Assembly (NCBI GenBank): GCA_963720775.1
Contig: CAVRGR010000001.1
Coordinates: 248,001-312,000 of the forward strand
Length of the DNA stretch: 64,000 nt
Direction of reading: 5' to 3'
From: JAENVT01 sp963720775
GTDB taxonomy: Bacteria > Actinomycetota > Acidimicrobiia > Acidimicrobiales > Ilumatobacteraceae
Under the pieces are notes generated by a model. The model was not told the origin of the DNA and did no database searches. It saw only the letters and a list, made by a program, of their open reading frames with translations. Shown here piece by piece: positions 17,527 to 25,281 of the stretch. A program made the translations under genes and the position numbers. Numbering within the stretch: the stretch's first letter is position 1; the number at the start of each line of letters is the position of its first letter.

Positions 17527-17635
17527 GGATGTGTAGTCGGGATCGCATAGCGGAATCGTTCTAGATTTGGCCAGACACCCTCCATGGCCCAGCGAGACGG
17601 GGAGCCGAACTGGCCGGAACTGGCAGAATTCTGTC

Positions 17636-20047
17636 GTGGTCCTGTTTGGCGACATCGAGGTTGACGTGCCTCGTCGCGAGCTGCGTCGTGCCGGGACGAC
17701 AGTTCACCTGGAGCCACAGGCGTTTGACCTTCTGATCGCTCTCTTGGAAAACCGCGACCGGGTGTTGTCGAAGATCGAGCTGCTCGACGGAGTCTGGGGA
17801 CATCGTTTCGTCTCCGAGGCGAATTTGACAACGCGTATCAAAGAGATCCGTCGTGCCGTCGGCGACGACGGTGCACGGCAGCACACGATCAGGAATGTTC
17901 GCGGACGCGGTTATCGCTTCGTGGCGGAGCTGGCACTGGCGAGTCCACCTGCCGTCGTTGGGACACCTCGCCGATTGATCGGGCGCGACGATGAGTTGGC
18001 TGCCTTGACTGCCGCTCTCGCCAATTCGCCGGTCGTCACGTTGACCGGGCCCGGCGGCGTCGGCAAGTCGACGCTTGCCCGTGCCGCGGCCGACCTGTCC
18101 ACAAAGTCCTATGCCGATGGTGTTCGCCTTGTGGAGCTGGCCACGCTCGCCAGCGGCGACCAGGTCCTGCCTGCCGTGGCCCGCGCCCTTGACATCGTCC
18201 TCGTGGGCGGTGGGCCTGACAGCGCGGTTCGAGCGATTGCCGAGGTCGATGTCTTGTTAGTGCTCGACAATTGTGAGCACGTGGTCGACGATGTCGCGGC
18301 GCTGCTGGATCGAGTGATGGCGGTCGGCGGCGGGCGGGTACGCGTGCTCGCAACCAGTCAGGTTCGCCTCGGTCTGAGCGTCGAACAGCTGCTCAACGTG
18401 CATCCCCTCACCTCCTCGCATGCGGTCGAACTGTTCACGGTTCGCGCGCTCGCAGTGAGTCCGAGGTGGGACCTCGAGCACGCCGGACCAAGTCGAGTGG
18501 CCACGCTCCTGGCCGGGCTCGATCAGCTGCCGCTCACCATTGAAATGGCTGCCGCACGGCTCGGTTCGATGACGTTCGACGAACTCGAATCAGCCATCGG
18601 CGAGGGGATTTCGATACCCGTGAGTCACCGATCGCCAGCGCGTCGGCACCGCTCGCTCGACTCTCTGGTGACCTGGTCGGCGGACATGCTCGACGCGCCA
18701 CTGCGACGCACACTGATCGAGTTCTCGGTCTTCGCCGGCGCAGTCACTCCCGCGGACGCCGCGGCTGTGCTAGCGCAAGACCCTGCGACGGTGATCTTCG
18801 ATCTCGCCTCGCTCGCAGAGCGGTCGCTACTCGTCGCCGACGTCGACGGGCTCTCTACGCGGTACCGAATGCTCGCGACGGTGCGGGCCGTTGCCGGACG
18901 TTGGCTGGATGAGTCGCGTGCATCTGACGACGTGCGGCGACGCCACGCCGAGCACTTCGCCGACGCGATCCGGCTGGTCGATCGTCAGATCCGCACACCC
19001 GGCGAGGCCGAGGGTCGACGGCGGTTGGACTCGATCGTGGCGGAGGTGCGGGCCGCGCACAGGTGGGCGCAGCGACACGAACCGAAGCTGGCCTCGAGAA
19101 TGAGTGGAGCGTTGCATCTTGCGGCGTACTCGACCTTCTGGAGCGAACCAGCAGCGTGGAGTCGCTCGCTGTTGGCGCAATACCCCGATGCAGCCGGCGA
19201 CGCTCTCTTTGGGGCGCGTCTTGTCGTGGCGGCCGAAGCGACGAATCGCGGTGATCTCGACGACGCGCGCGCTGCCGCTACCGCGGCGGCGTCTGCGCAG
19301 GACCCAACTGTGCGCTTGACCGCGTTGGAGATCCTTGCCGACGTGGCGGTATACGCGGGGCACCTTGCGGAGGCGGCGTCGGTTGCCGAGCAGCTCCGGT
19401 CGCTCGGTGAGGAGCTTGGTGATTCGCACGCTGTGGCGATAGCTGGGGTCGACGCCGCTCTGGCGCTGGCGTACGGTGGCGAAGCGCCCCTGGCGCTGGT
19501 GCGCCTCGACAGCGTGGATCTGGGCGGGTTGTCGCTGTCAGATCGCGCATGGATGATGTATGCACGCGGCGAGGCGCTGAGCGCGGCGGCGGGCCCTGAC
19601 GCAGCGACGACCTTCGTCGCGGCCATCGAACTGGCGCGCACGATCGGGAATCCGTTTGTGGCATCTGTGGCACGTATGTCATTGGCTGCAGAGCATGCCC
19701 GTGCCGGGCAGCTCCAGCAGGCTGTCGATGTCTATTCCACATGCCTCCACGAGTACGTCCGACACGGCAACTTCGTGCACGCCGTCACGACCCTCCGCAA
19801 TCTCGTAGAAGTGTTGGTTGCCTTGGGCGATGACCGCGCCGCCGCCTTGCTCGCTGCGGCAACGTCGAGCGAACAGCTGCGGCCGAGCTACGGCCCCGAA
19901 GTGGAGCGGTTGTCAAGCGTGGTCGCCGACATCGAACAGCGCGTCGGAGCAAGTCGTTTCAGCGAATGGACCAACGAAGGTCGGTTGCTCGGCCTACCTC
20001 AAGCCGTCCAGATGGCCGCCGATCTCATCGACCGGCATCGGACCTGA
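17636..20047 (+). CDS. Winged-helix / STAND ATPase / TPR transcriptional regulator
   Basis: About 803 residues if started at the GTG at 17636; a TTG at 17567 would add 23 residues that do not look conserved. Residues ~1-100 are an OmpR/PhoB-type winged helix (LEPQAFDLLIALLENRDRVL, then TIRNVRGRGYRFV). Next is a STAND/NB-ARC-like ATPase with Walker A GPGGVGKST and a Walker B-like VLLVLDNCEHV. The C-terminal half is Ala-rich helical repeat, TPR-like. Such proteins are DNA-binding switches that sense a ligand through the repeats. Its position after the liv operon and before the homocysteine methyltransferase hints at control of one of these, without direct proof. Confidence 0.85.
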   Translation: MVLFGDIEVDVPRRELRRAGTTVHLEPQAFDLLIALLENRDRVLSKIELLDGVWGHRFVSEANLTTRIKEIRRAVGDDGARQHTIRNVRGRGYRFVAELALASPPAVVGTPRRLIGRDDELAALTAALANSPVVTLTGPGGVGKSTLARAAADLSTKSYADGVRLVELATLASGDQVLPAVARALDIVLVGGGPDSAVRAIAEVDVLLVLDNCEHVVDDVAALLDRVMAVGGGRVRVLATSQVRLGLSVEQLLNVHPLTSSHAVELFTVRALAVSPRWDLEHAGPSRVATLLAGLDQLPLTIEMAAARLGSMTFDELESAIGEGISIPVSHRSPARRHRSLDSLVTWSADMLDAPLRRTLIEFSVFAGAVTPADAAAVLAQDPATVIFDLASLAERSLLVADVDGLSTRYRMLATVRAVAGRWLDESRASDDVRRRHAEHFADAIRLVDRQIRTPGEAEGRRRLDSIVAEVRAAHRWAQRHEPKLASRMSGALHLAAYSTFWSEPAAWSRSLLAQYPDAAGDALFGARLVVAAEATNRGDLDDARAAATAAASAQDPTVRLTALEILADVAVYAGHLAEAASVAEQLRSLGEELGDSHAVAIAGVDAALALAYGGEAPLALVRLDSVDLGGLSLSDRAWMMYARGEALSAAAGPDAATTFVAAIELARTIGNPFVASVARMSLAAEHARAGQLQQAVDVYSTCLHEYVRHGNFVHAVTTLRNLVEVLVALGDDRAAALLAAATSSEQLRPSYGPEVERLSSVVADIEQRVGASRFSEWTNEGRLLGLPQAVQMAADLIDRHRT

Positions 20048-20101
20048 TCCTCAGACGATCCTCAGGTAATCCACGAGCGGCTACCGGACGTACGTGGTCT
20101 C

Positions 20102-21064
20102 GTGGGCAACATGAACACTCATCGTCAGCCCACACCCTGGCCGGCCACAGATACCGTCGTCGTCACCGACGGCGGACTGGAGACGTGGCTCGTCTTCCAC
20201 CATGGCGTCGATCTGCCGGCTTTCGCCGCGTATCCGCTGGTGGCAACGGACGAAGGTCGCGCATTGCTCATCGAGTACTACGGGTACTACGCCGAGATCG
20301 CCCGGTCCATCGATGCGGCCGTAGCGCTCGAGGCTCCGACGTGGCGCGCCAACCCCGACTGGGCCGCCACACTCGGCCACGATCGGACCGCACTGAAGGA
20401 ATTCATCTGGGCCTCCGTCCATTTGGTGGACGAGGTGCGCGGCAGCTGGACGGGGGACAAGCCGTGCCTGATCGGGGGCACCGTCGGTCCGCGTGGTGAT
20501 GGATATCGAACCGACTCGATGATGGATGCCGACACTGCCATCGAGTACCACTCGTTCCAGATCGATTGCATGGCGGCGGCCGGCGTCGACATCGTGACCG
20601 CGCTGACCATGGGTTACACCGACGAGGCCGTCGGCATCGCCCGGGCCGCTCGAGCGGCCGGGCTGCCCGTTGTGGTGTCGTTCACGTTGGAAGCCGATGG
20701 CACGCTCCCGTCGGGCATGTCGTTGCGCGAGGCGATCGACCGCACCGACGCTGCGACCGCCGGGTACCCCGTGCACTACATGATCAACTGTGCCCACCCG
20801 GTGCACTTTGACCACGTGCTCGACGGCACCTCGTCATGGGCAGCCCGCATTGGAGGCCTGCGAGCAAACGCGTCGCAGCTGAGCCATGCCGAGCTCGACG
20901 AGATGGTGGAGCTCGACGAGGGCGATCCTGACGACTTGGCAGCCAGGTACGTTAGTCTTCGCTCGGCGTTGCCCAGCCTCCAGGTGATCGGTGGCTGCTG
21001 CGGCACCGACCAGCGCCACGTCGCGGCGATTGCTCACGCTTGGCGCGCCTCGGCCCGGGTGTGA
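20102..21064 (+). CDS. Homocysteine S-methyltransferase family protein
   Basis: Up to 320 residues from GTG 20102; an ATG at 20111 removes three residues. The enzyme family transfers a methyl group to homocysteine from S-methylmethionine, SAM or a betaine, using a zinc held by three Cys. Those are visible as the Cys of MINCAHP and the pair in GGCCGTDQRH near the C-terminus. The start VVVTDGGLETWLVFHHG fits, the DGGLET block being typical. The methyl donor is not predictable. The degenerate tRNA-Ala-derived repeat begins 43 bases after the stop. Confidence 0.9.
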   Translation: MGNMNTHRQPTPWPATDTVVVTDGGLETWLVFHHGVDLPAFAAYPLVATDEGRALLIEYYGYYAEIARSIDAAVALEAPTWRANPDWAATLGHDRTALKEFIWASVHLVDEVRGSWTGDKPCLIGGTVGPRGDGYRTDSMMDADTAIEYHSFQIDCMAAAGVDIVTALTMGYTDEAVGIARAARAAGLPVVVSFTLEADGTLPSGMSLREAIDRTDAATAGYPVHYMINCAHPVHFDHVLDGTSSWAARIGGLRANASQLSHAELDEMVELDEGDPDDLAARYVSLRSALPSLQVIGGCCGTDQRHVAAIAHAWRASARV

Positions 21065-21106
21065 AACAGAACGTCCCTCGGCGCTGCGCTATCACCCCAA
21101 CTTTGG

Positions 21107-21180
21107 TGCAACTACATTTCCTCACGTTGGGGCTTGGCCATGGCATGGAAGGGGCCAGGGGTTTCAATTCCCCTAGATTC
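21107..21180 (+). repeat. tRNA-Ala(GGC)-derived repeat, copy 2 (degenerate)
   Basis: Aligns with the copy at 7958-8035 over its whole length: leader TGCAACTACATTTCCTCACGTT, then GGGGC, anticodon arm with loop ATGGCAT, and T-arm AGGGG/CCCCT with one extra T in the loop. The acceptor 3' strand is lost (AGATTC where copy 1 has CAGCTCC) and there is no CCA. As in copy 1 the D-arm is missing. It lies in the same orientation and also just downstream of a stop codon (43 bases). Confidence 0.65.
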
Positions 21181-21234
21181 TGGTTCGCCGCAACCCCGGG
21201 TGGCGATCGACCTGCAACCGGATGAGCGCTGAAT

Positions 21235-21246
21235 GACATAAGTCCC
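21235..21246 (+). promoter_or_regulatory. DosR-like operator candidate upstream of the PPOX gene
   Basis: GACATAAGTCCC matches the core of the mycobacterial DosR (DevR) consensus GACTWWAGTCCC at 11 of 12 positions, and lies 69 bases before the start codon at 21315. A related sequence sharing GTCCCTGGA precedes the hydrogenase operon. No regulator gene of this type is in the window; the call rests on the motif alone. Confidence 0.35.
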
Positions 21247-21314
21247 TGGAACAACTCGACTGCCGAGCGCATGCTGACATGAGAGTGCGGCACGAAAAAC
21301 GTTTGGAGCCTGGG

Positions 21315-21803
21315 ATGACCACAGACCTCTACGAGGTGAACCTGGAAGTTCTCGACGACGCAACCTGTTGGCGGCTGTTCGCTCGAGCAGGCTTCGGCCG
21401 GCTCGCCTTCTTCCACGACGACGAACTACACGTGTTGCCGGTGAACGCGGCGGCGAAGGACAAGAAGGTGATCTTCCGGGCCATCGACGGTTCGCTCATC
21501 GCCTCGGCAGGTCGCGGCGCGATGGTTGCCTTCGAATCCGACGAGATCGATCCGAGCGATGAGTCCGGATGGAGCGTGCTGGTTCGAGGCTCGCTCTGGG
21601 ACGTCACCGACACGCTGGCTGCCGCGGCGTGGGACGAGTTGACCGTCCGCAGCTGGGCACCCGGACGGCCGGGCCGATGGATGTGCATCGAGCCGATTGC
21701 CGTGACGGGTCGAATGCTGAGCCGGCGGCGGGTCCTCAACAGCCCAGGCGAATTCGCGGGTCCTTCGCGGCCAACGCGCCGGGAAGTTGATCGACCTCGA
21801 TGA
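21315..21803 (+). CDS. PPOX-fold flavin/F420-binding protein
   Basis: A 162-residue protein of the pyridoxamine-5'-phosphate-oxidase-like split-barrel family. It has the usual opening, a Leu/Arg 'Gly-Arg-Leu' block (FGRLAFFHDDELHVLPVN), and a central stretch ending in WSVLVRGSLWDVTD, where these proteins bind flavin or F420. The ATG at 21315 is used; the upstream extension in frame has no support. It lies 40 bases before the aldolase gene and probably shares its transcript. Proteins of this class are often hypoxia-induced in actinobacteria, which agrees with the operator candidate upstream. Substrate unknown. Confidence 0.82.
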   Translation: MTTDLYEVNLEVLDDATCWRLFARAGFGRLAFFHDDELHVLPVNAAAKDKKVIFRAIDGSLIASAGRGAMVAFESDEIDPSDESGWSVLVRGSLWDVTDTLAAAAWDELTVRSWAPGRPGRWMCIEPIAVTGRMLSRRRVLNSPGEFAGPSRPTRREVDRPR

Positions 21804-21843
21804 CCGACACACAAGACACCCTCACGAAAGGTGGACCCTTGCT

Positions 21844-22731
21844 ATGAACGCGACCCAGTTCGAAAAGCTGCAGACCGGTAGAGGCTTCATTGCCGCACTC
21901 GATCAGAGTGGCGGCAGCACCCCGAAGGCACTGCGATTGTATGGGATCGAGGAATCCGAGTACGACGGGGACGAGGAGATGTTCGCCATGATGCACGCGA
22001 TGCGAGCGCGCATCATCACGAGCCGGAGCTTCGGCGGCGACCGGATCCTTGCCGCGATCCTCTTCGAGAACACGATGGATCGCCAGATCGAGGGACGTGA
22101 AACGGCCGACTACTTGTGGAACGTCAAGCACGTGGTGCCGATCCTGAAGGTCGACAAGGGCCTCGTCGAGGAGGCCGACGGCGTGCAGCTCATGAAGCCG
22201 ATGCCGGGTCTCGATGCGCTGCTCGTCCGCGCACGGGACAAGGGCATCTTCGGCACGAAGATGCGCTCGGTGATCAAGCTGGCCAACGAATCCGGTGTCG
22301 CTGCCATCGTCGCCCAACAGTTCGAGGTCGGCAAGCAGATCCTCGGCGCAAGTCTGGTGCCGATCATCGAGCCGGAGATCGACATCAAGAGCCCGCAGAA
22401 GGCAGAGGCAGAATCACTGCTGAAAGCCGCGATCCTCGCCGAGCTCGATCAGTTGCCGGACGATCAGTCGGTGATGCTCAAGCTCACATTGCCCGAGGTC
22501 GACGACTTCTACGCCGAGCTCATCAAGCACCCACGCGTGTTGCGTGTCGCCGCTCTCTCGGGTGGCTACTCGCGCGAAGAGGCCGACGCCCGTCTGGCGC
22601 GCAATCACGGCATGATCGCCAGCTTTTCTCGGGCGCTCACCGAGGGTCTGACCGCCCAACAGAGCGACGAGGAGTTCGACACGGCGCTCGACCGGTCGAT
22701 CGCCAGCATCTTCGCCGCCTCTACCACCTGA
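21844..22731 (+). CDS. fda: Class I fructose-bisphosphate aldolase
   Basis: A 295-residue aldolase of the bacterial class I type: Schiff-base, metal-independent cleavage of fructose 1,6-bisphosphate in glycolysis or the reverse in gluconeogenesis. FIAALDQSGGSTPKAL near the N-terminus and VPILKVDKG with the lysine block are diagnostic, as are VPIIEPEID and ALSGGYSREEA. Start ATG at 21844. It converges on the PPi-dependent phosphofructokinase gene, with 19 bases between their stops, so two consecutive glycolytic steps lie side by side. Confidence 0.94.
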   Translation: MNATQFEKLQTGRGFIAALDQSGGSTPKALRLYGIEESEYDGDEEMFAMMHAMRARIITSRSFGGDRILAAILFENTMDRQIEGRETADYLWNVKHVVPILKVDKGLVEEADGVQLMKPMPGLDALLVRARDKGIFGTKMRSVIKLANESGVAAIVAQQFEVGKQILGASLVPIIEPEIDIKSPQKAEAESLLKAAILAELDQLPDDQSVMLKLTLPEVDDFYAELIKHPRVLRVAALSGGYSREEADARLARNHGMIASFSRALTEGLTAQQSDEEFDTALDRSIASIFAASTT

Positions 22732-22750
22732 CCGCTCGCCTACCCACGCC

Positions 22751-23905
22751 TCAGCTCAAGAACATCGGCTTGCCGAGCAGGTGATTCACGCGGGCTCGGT
22801 ACTGCTCTTTGTCGTACAGCTCATCGACGTCGACCCGTTTGAGGCCGGAGACGCACGTCTTGACCGGCACGGTGGTGTACATGCCGTTTTGCAGCGCGAC
22901 CATCACACCGGTATGGCCGCGGGCAAGTTGCTGGACGGCGAGATTGCCGTACGACAGCGCGACCATTCGGTCGAGTGAGTCGGGAGAACCAGAGCGCATC
23001 AGGTACGCGAGTTGCTGGTTGACGACATCGACGCCGGTGATCCGCTGGATTGCCTCGCCGAGGATCGTGCCGATGCCACCCAGCTTGCGGTGACCGTAAG
23101 CGTCCTCCTGCCCGTATTCGACAACCTGGCCGCCGATCATGGTCGCTCCCTCCGACACCACCACGATCGCGTAGTTGCTCGGGTTCTTGGCGCGGTCGTC
23201 GACGAGCATGCCGGCAAGCCGTTCGATGTCGAACGGAACCTCGCTGATCAGTGCCCGGTCGACATCGGACAGATAGGCCGACACCAGGGCCGTCTCGCCG
23301 CTGTTACGTCCGAACAGCTCGACGATTGCGATCCGTTCGTGACTGCCGGCCGGTGTGCGTAGCGAGTGGATGCATTCCACGCTGCGCGTCACGGCGGTGG
23401 AGAACCCGATGCAGTAGTCGGTGCCGAACACGTCGTTGTCCATTGTCTTCGGTATTCCAACGACGCGCACACCCTCCTCGTGGAGGCGTACCGCGAACGA
23501 CAACGTGTCGTCACCGCCGATGGCGATGAGGGCGTCGATGCCGAGGTGCTCGAGGACCTCGAGCACGTGTTTGGTGCAATCCACACGCTCGTTGCCGTCG
23601 AATGGGTAGTCGTCGACGAGGAACGCAGGGAGATCAGCCTCCCGCACCTTCTGCGGGTTCGTCCTCGAGGTGTGCAGGTGGGTGCCGCCGTAGCGGTCGA
23701 TCGTGCGCACGCCGAGACCCGTCAGCGGCTCTACCCATTGGGACTGAGACCGGCTGTCGGCCGGGTTGAAGTGGAGCAGACCGGCCCACCCCTTGCGGAT
23801 GCCGAGCACCGTCCAGTCGTTCGCCTCCGCCTGGTTGACGACGGCCTTGATGCACGGGTTGAGGCCGGGAACGTCGCCGCCTCCGGTCAGAATGCCGATC
23901 TGCAT
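22751..23905 (-). CDS. pfp: 6-phosphofructokinase, PPi-dependent type
   Basis: A 384-residue cytosolic phosphofructokinase. ILTGGGDVPGLNPCIKA is the N-terminal phosphate site. Two positions that separate phosphate donors both read as pyrophosphate type: IGGDDTLSFA (Asp where ATP enzymes have Gly) and GIPKTMDNDV (Lys where ATP enzymes have Gly). PPi-dependent enzymes are reversible, suiting glycolysis and gluconeogenesis. The ATG at 23905 follows AGGAGGAAAC; the 21 upstream in-frame codons are not needed. Specificity is inferred from these residues and needs an assay. Confidence 0.9.
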   Translation of the reverse strand: MQIGILTGGGDVPGLNPCIKAVVNQAEANDWTVLGIRKGWAGLLHFNPADSRSQSQWVEPLTGLGVRTIDRYGGTHLHTSRTNPQKVREADLPAFLVDDYPFDGNERVDCTKHVLEVLEHLGIDALIAIGGDDTLSFAVRLHEEGVRVVGIPKTMDNDVFGTDYCIGFSTAVTRSVECIHSLRTPAGSHERIAIVELFGRNSGETALVSAYLSDVDRALISEVPFDIERLAGMLVDDRAKNPSNYAIVVVSEGATMIGGQVVEYGQEDAYGHRKLGGIGTILGEAIQRITGVDVVNQQLAYLMRSGSPDSLDRMVALSYGNLAVQQLARGHTGVMVALQNGMYTTVPVKTCVSGLKRVDVDELYDKEQYRARVNHLLGKPMFLS

Positions 23906-24037
23906 AGTTTCCTCCTCAGATGCACGACCTCCTCGATGCTCCGAAGCCGGGCCACGCACTGCTTTCATCGTACGTGCAACTTCCGCTCAACCGCCTCGAT
24001 CGCAACCCTGTCAGCGAGACCTCAGTAGCATCCTCGA

Positions 24038-24463
24038 ATGAGCTTTCCCGTCGTGGATGGGCTCCGCGCGATCGAGTTCGGTAGCCCGGGTGAGAGCCGG
24101 CGACAACTCATCGACTGCGTCGTCAACGGCAACAAGCGCGCCACGGCTGGGCTGTTGTCCGAGTACGTCGATGAGGGTGAACCGCTCGAGCACATCGGCG
24201 AGTTGCTGGCAATCGTCGACGAAGCCCTCAATCACATCGCCACCGTGCGCGTGACCAGAATCGAGATGTCCCGCTTCGCCGATGTTCCCGACGAGTTCCC
24301 GCTGGCCGAGGCGGAAGGGGATCTCGACGCGGACGACTTCCGAGCCAGCCACCTCGCATACTGGACCGGAGTCGGCGAGGTCATCACCGCCGACACCAGA
24401 CTCGTGCTGGTCTACTTCGACCTGCTCCCCGACGTCCGTCGACACGGGGCGGACAACTCGTGA
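24038..24463 (+). CDS. ASCH domain protein
   Basis: A 141-residue protein with the ASCH pattern: N-terminal IEFGSPGESRRQLIDCVVNGNKRATAGLL written here as the region around residues 12-40 (key features G-K-R-A-T), a strand with VTRIEMSRFADVP, then a helix with WTGVGEVI and the closing LVLVYFDLLP. ASCH proteins are PUA-like and bind RNA or nucleoside derivatives; a few are amidohydrolases for acetylcytidine. It is divergent from the phosphofructokinase, with 132 bases between. Function beyond the fold is not inferable. Confidence 0.8.
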   Translation: MSFPVVDGLRAIEFGSPGESRRQLIDCVVNGNKRATAGLLSEYVDEGEPLEHIGELLAIVDEALNHIATVRVTRIEMSRFADVPDEFPLAEAEGDLDADDFRASHLAYWTGVGEVITADTRLVLVYFDLLPDVRRHGADNS

Positions 24464-24687
24464 GGCGTGCCGCGCGCCGGTCAAGAAGGCGCTGTCATCC
24501 GCATTCTGGTGATCCGCGCCGATCACCACGAAATCGACGGGGTCGGCGAAGAAGGACCCTCCATTGCTCTGTTGGCGTAGCAGTGGAAATCGTGGTGAGT
24601 TCAGGCGACCGGCATCGATGGCGACGCTCTGCTTGCCGCGATTCGATGCGATGATGGTTGAATCGATCCAGACGAAAGGAGACGAGC

Positions 24688-25203
24688 ATGACTGAGACGA
24701 ACGAACGGGCTGTCCTCGCCGGAGGTTGCTTCTGGGGAATGCAAGATCTGATCCGCAAGCGGCCGGGCGTGATCTCGACACGAGTGGGCTACACCGGCGG
24801 TGACGTTGCAAACGCGACCTACCGCCACCACGGTTCGCATGCCGAAGCGATCGAGATCATCTTCGACCCTGAGCAGGAATCGTTCCGCGGCCTTCTCGAG
24901 TTCTTCTTCCAGATCCACGATCCGACGACGAAGAACCGTCAAGGCAACGACCTCGGTGCCAGCTACCGGTCCGCCATCTTCTACACCGACGACGAGCAGC
25001 GGGCGGTCGCCGAAGACACCATTGCCGATGTCGAGGCCTCGGGGCTGTGGCCCGGCAAGGTGGTCACCGAGGTCGTCCCGGCGGGCCCGTTCTGGGAAGC
25101 GGAGCCAGAGCACCAGGACTACCTCGAGCGCTATCCCGCGGGTTACACCTGTCACTTCGTCCGTCCCAACTGGAAGCTCCCACGCCGAGAGGCCAACGCC
25201 TGA
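24688..25203 (+). CDS. msrA: Peptide methionine sulfoxide reductase MsrA
   Basis: A 171-residue reductase that repairs the S-form of methionine sulfoxide in proteins. The catalytic GGCFWGM lies at about residues 12-18. GYTGG, HGSHAEAIEIIFDP and FFFQIHDPTTKNRQGND are standard MsrA blocks. A second Cys occurs in the C-terminal GYTCHFVRP. Start ATG 24688 with GAAAGGAG just upstream. No msrB is adjacent. Confidence 0.96.
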   Translation: MTETNERAVLAGGCFWGMQDLIRKRPGVISTRVGYTGGDVANATYRHHGSHAEAIEIIFDPEQESFRGLLEFFFQIHDPTTKNRQGNDLGASYRSAIFYTDDEQRAVAEDTIADVEASGLWPGKVVTEVVPAGPFWEAEPEHQDYLERYPAGYTCHFVRPNWKLPRREANA

Positions 25204-25281
25204 TCGCGCGGATGTTCGGCCTTGCCAGAAAACCTATGATGGTGCTCGATGCGCGCTTGGGCGTGCTGAGGGAGGGACGGC

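Noticed and set aside
20048..20101. SAM or cobalamin riboswitch before the homocysteine methyltransferase
   Set aside because: Only 54 bases lie between the genes and no matching structure is seen; the repeated GATCCTCAG is too short to interpret.
22751..23905. ATP-dependent phosphofructokinase
   Set aside because: Both donor-specificity positions (GGDDT and GIPKT) are those of the PPi type.
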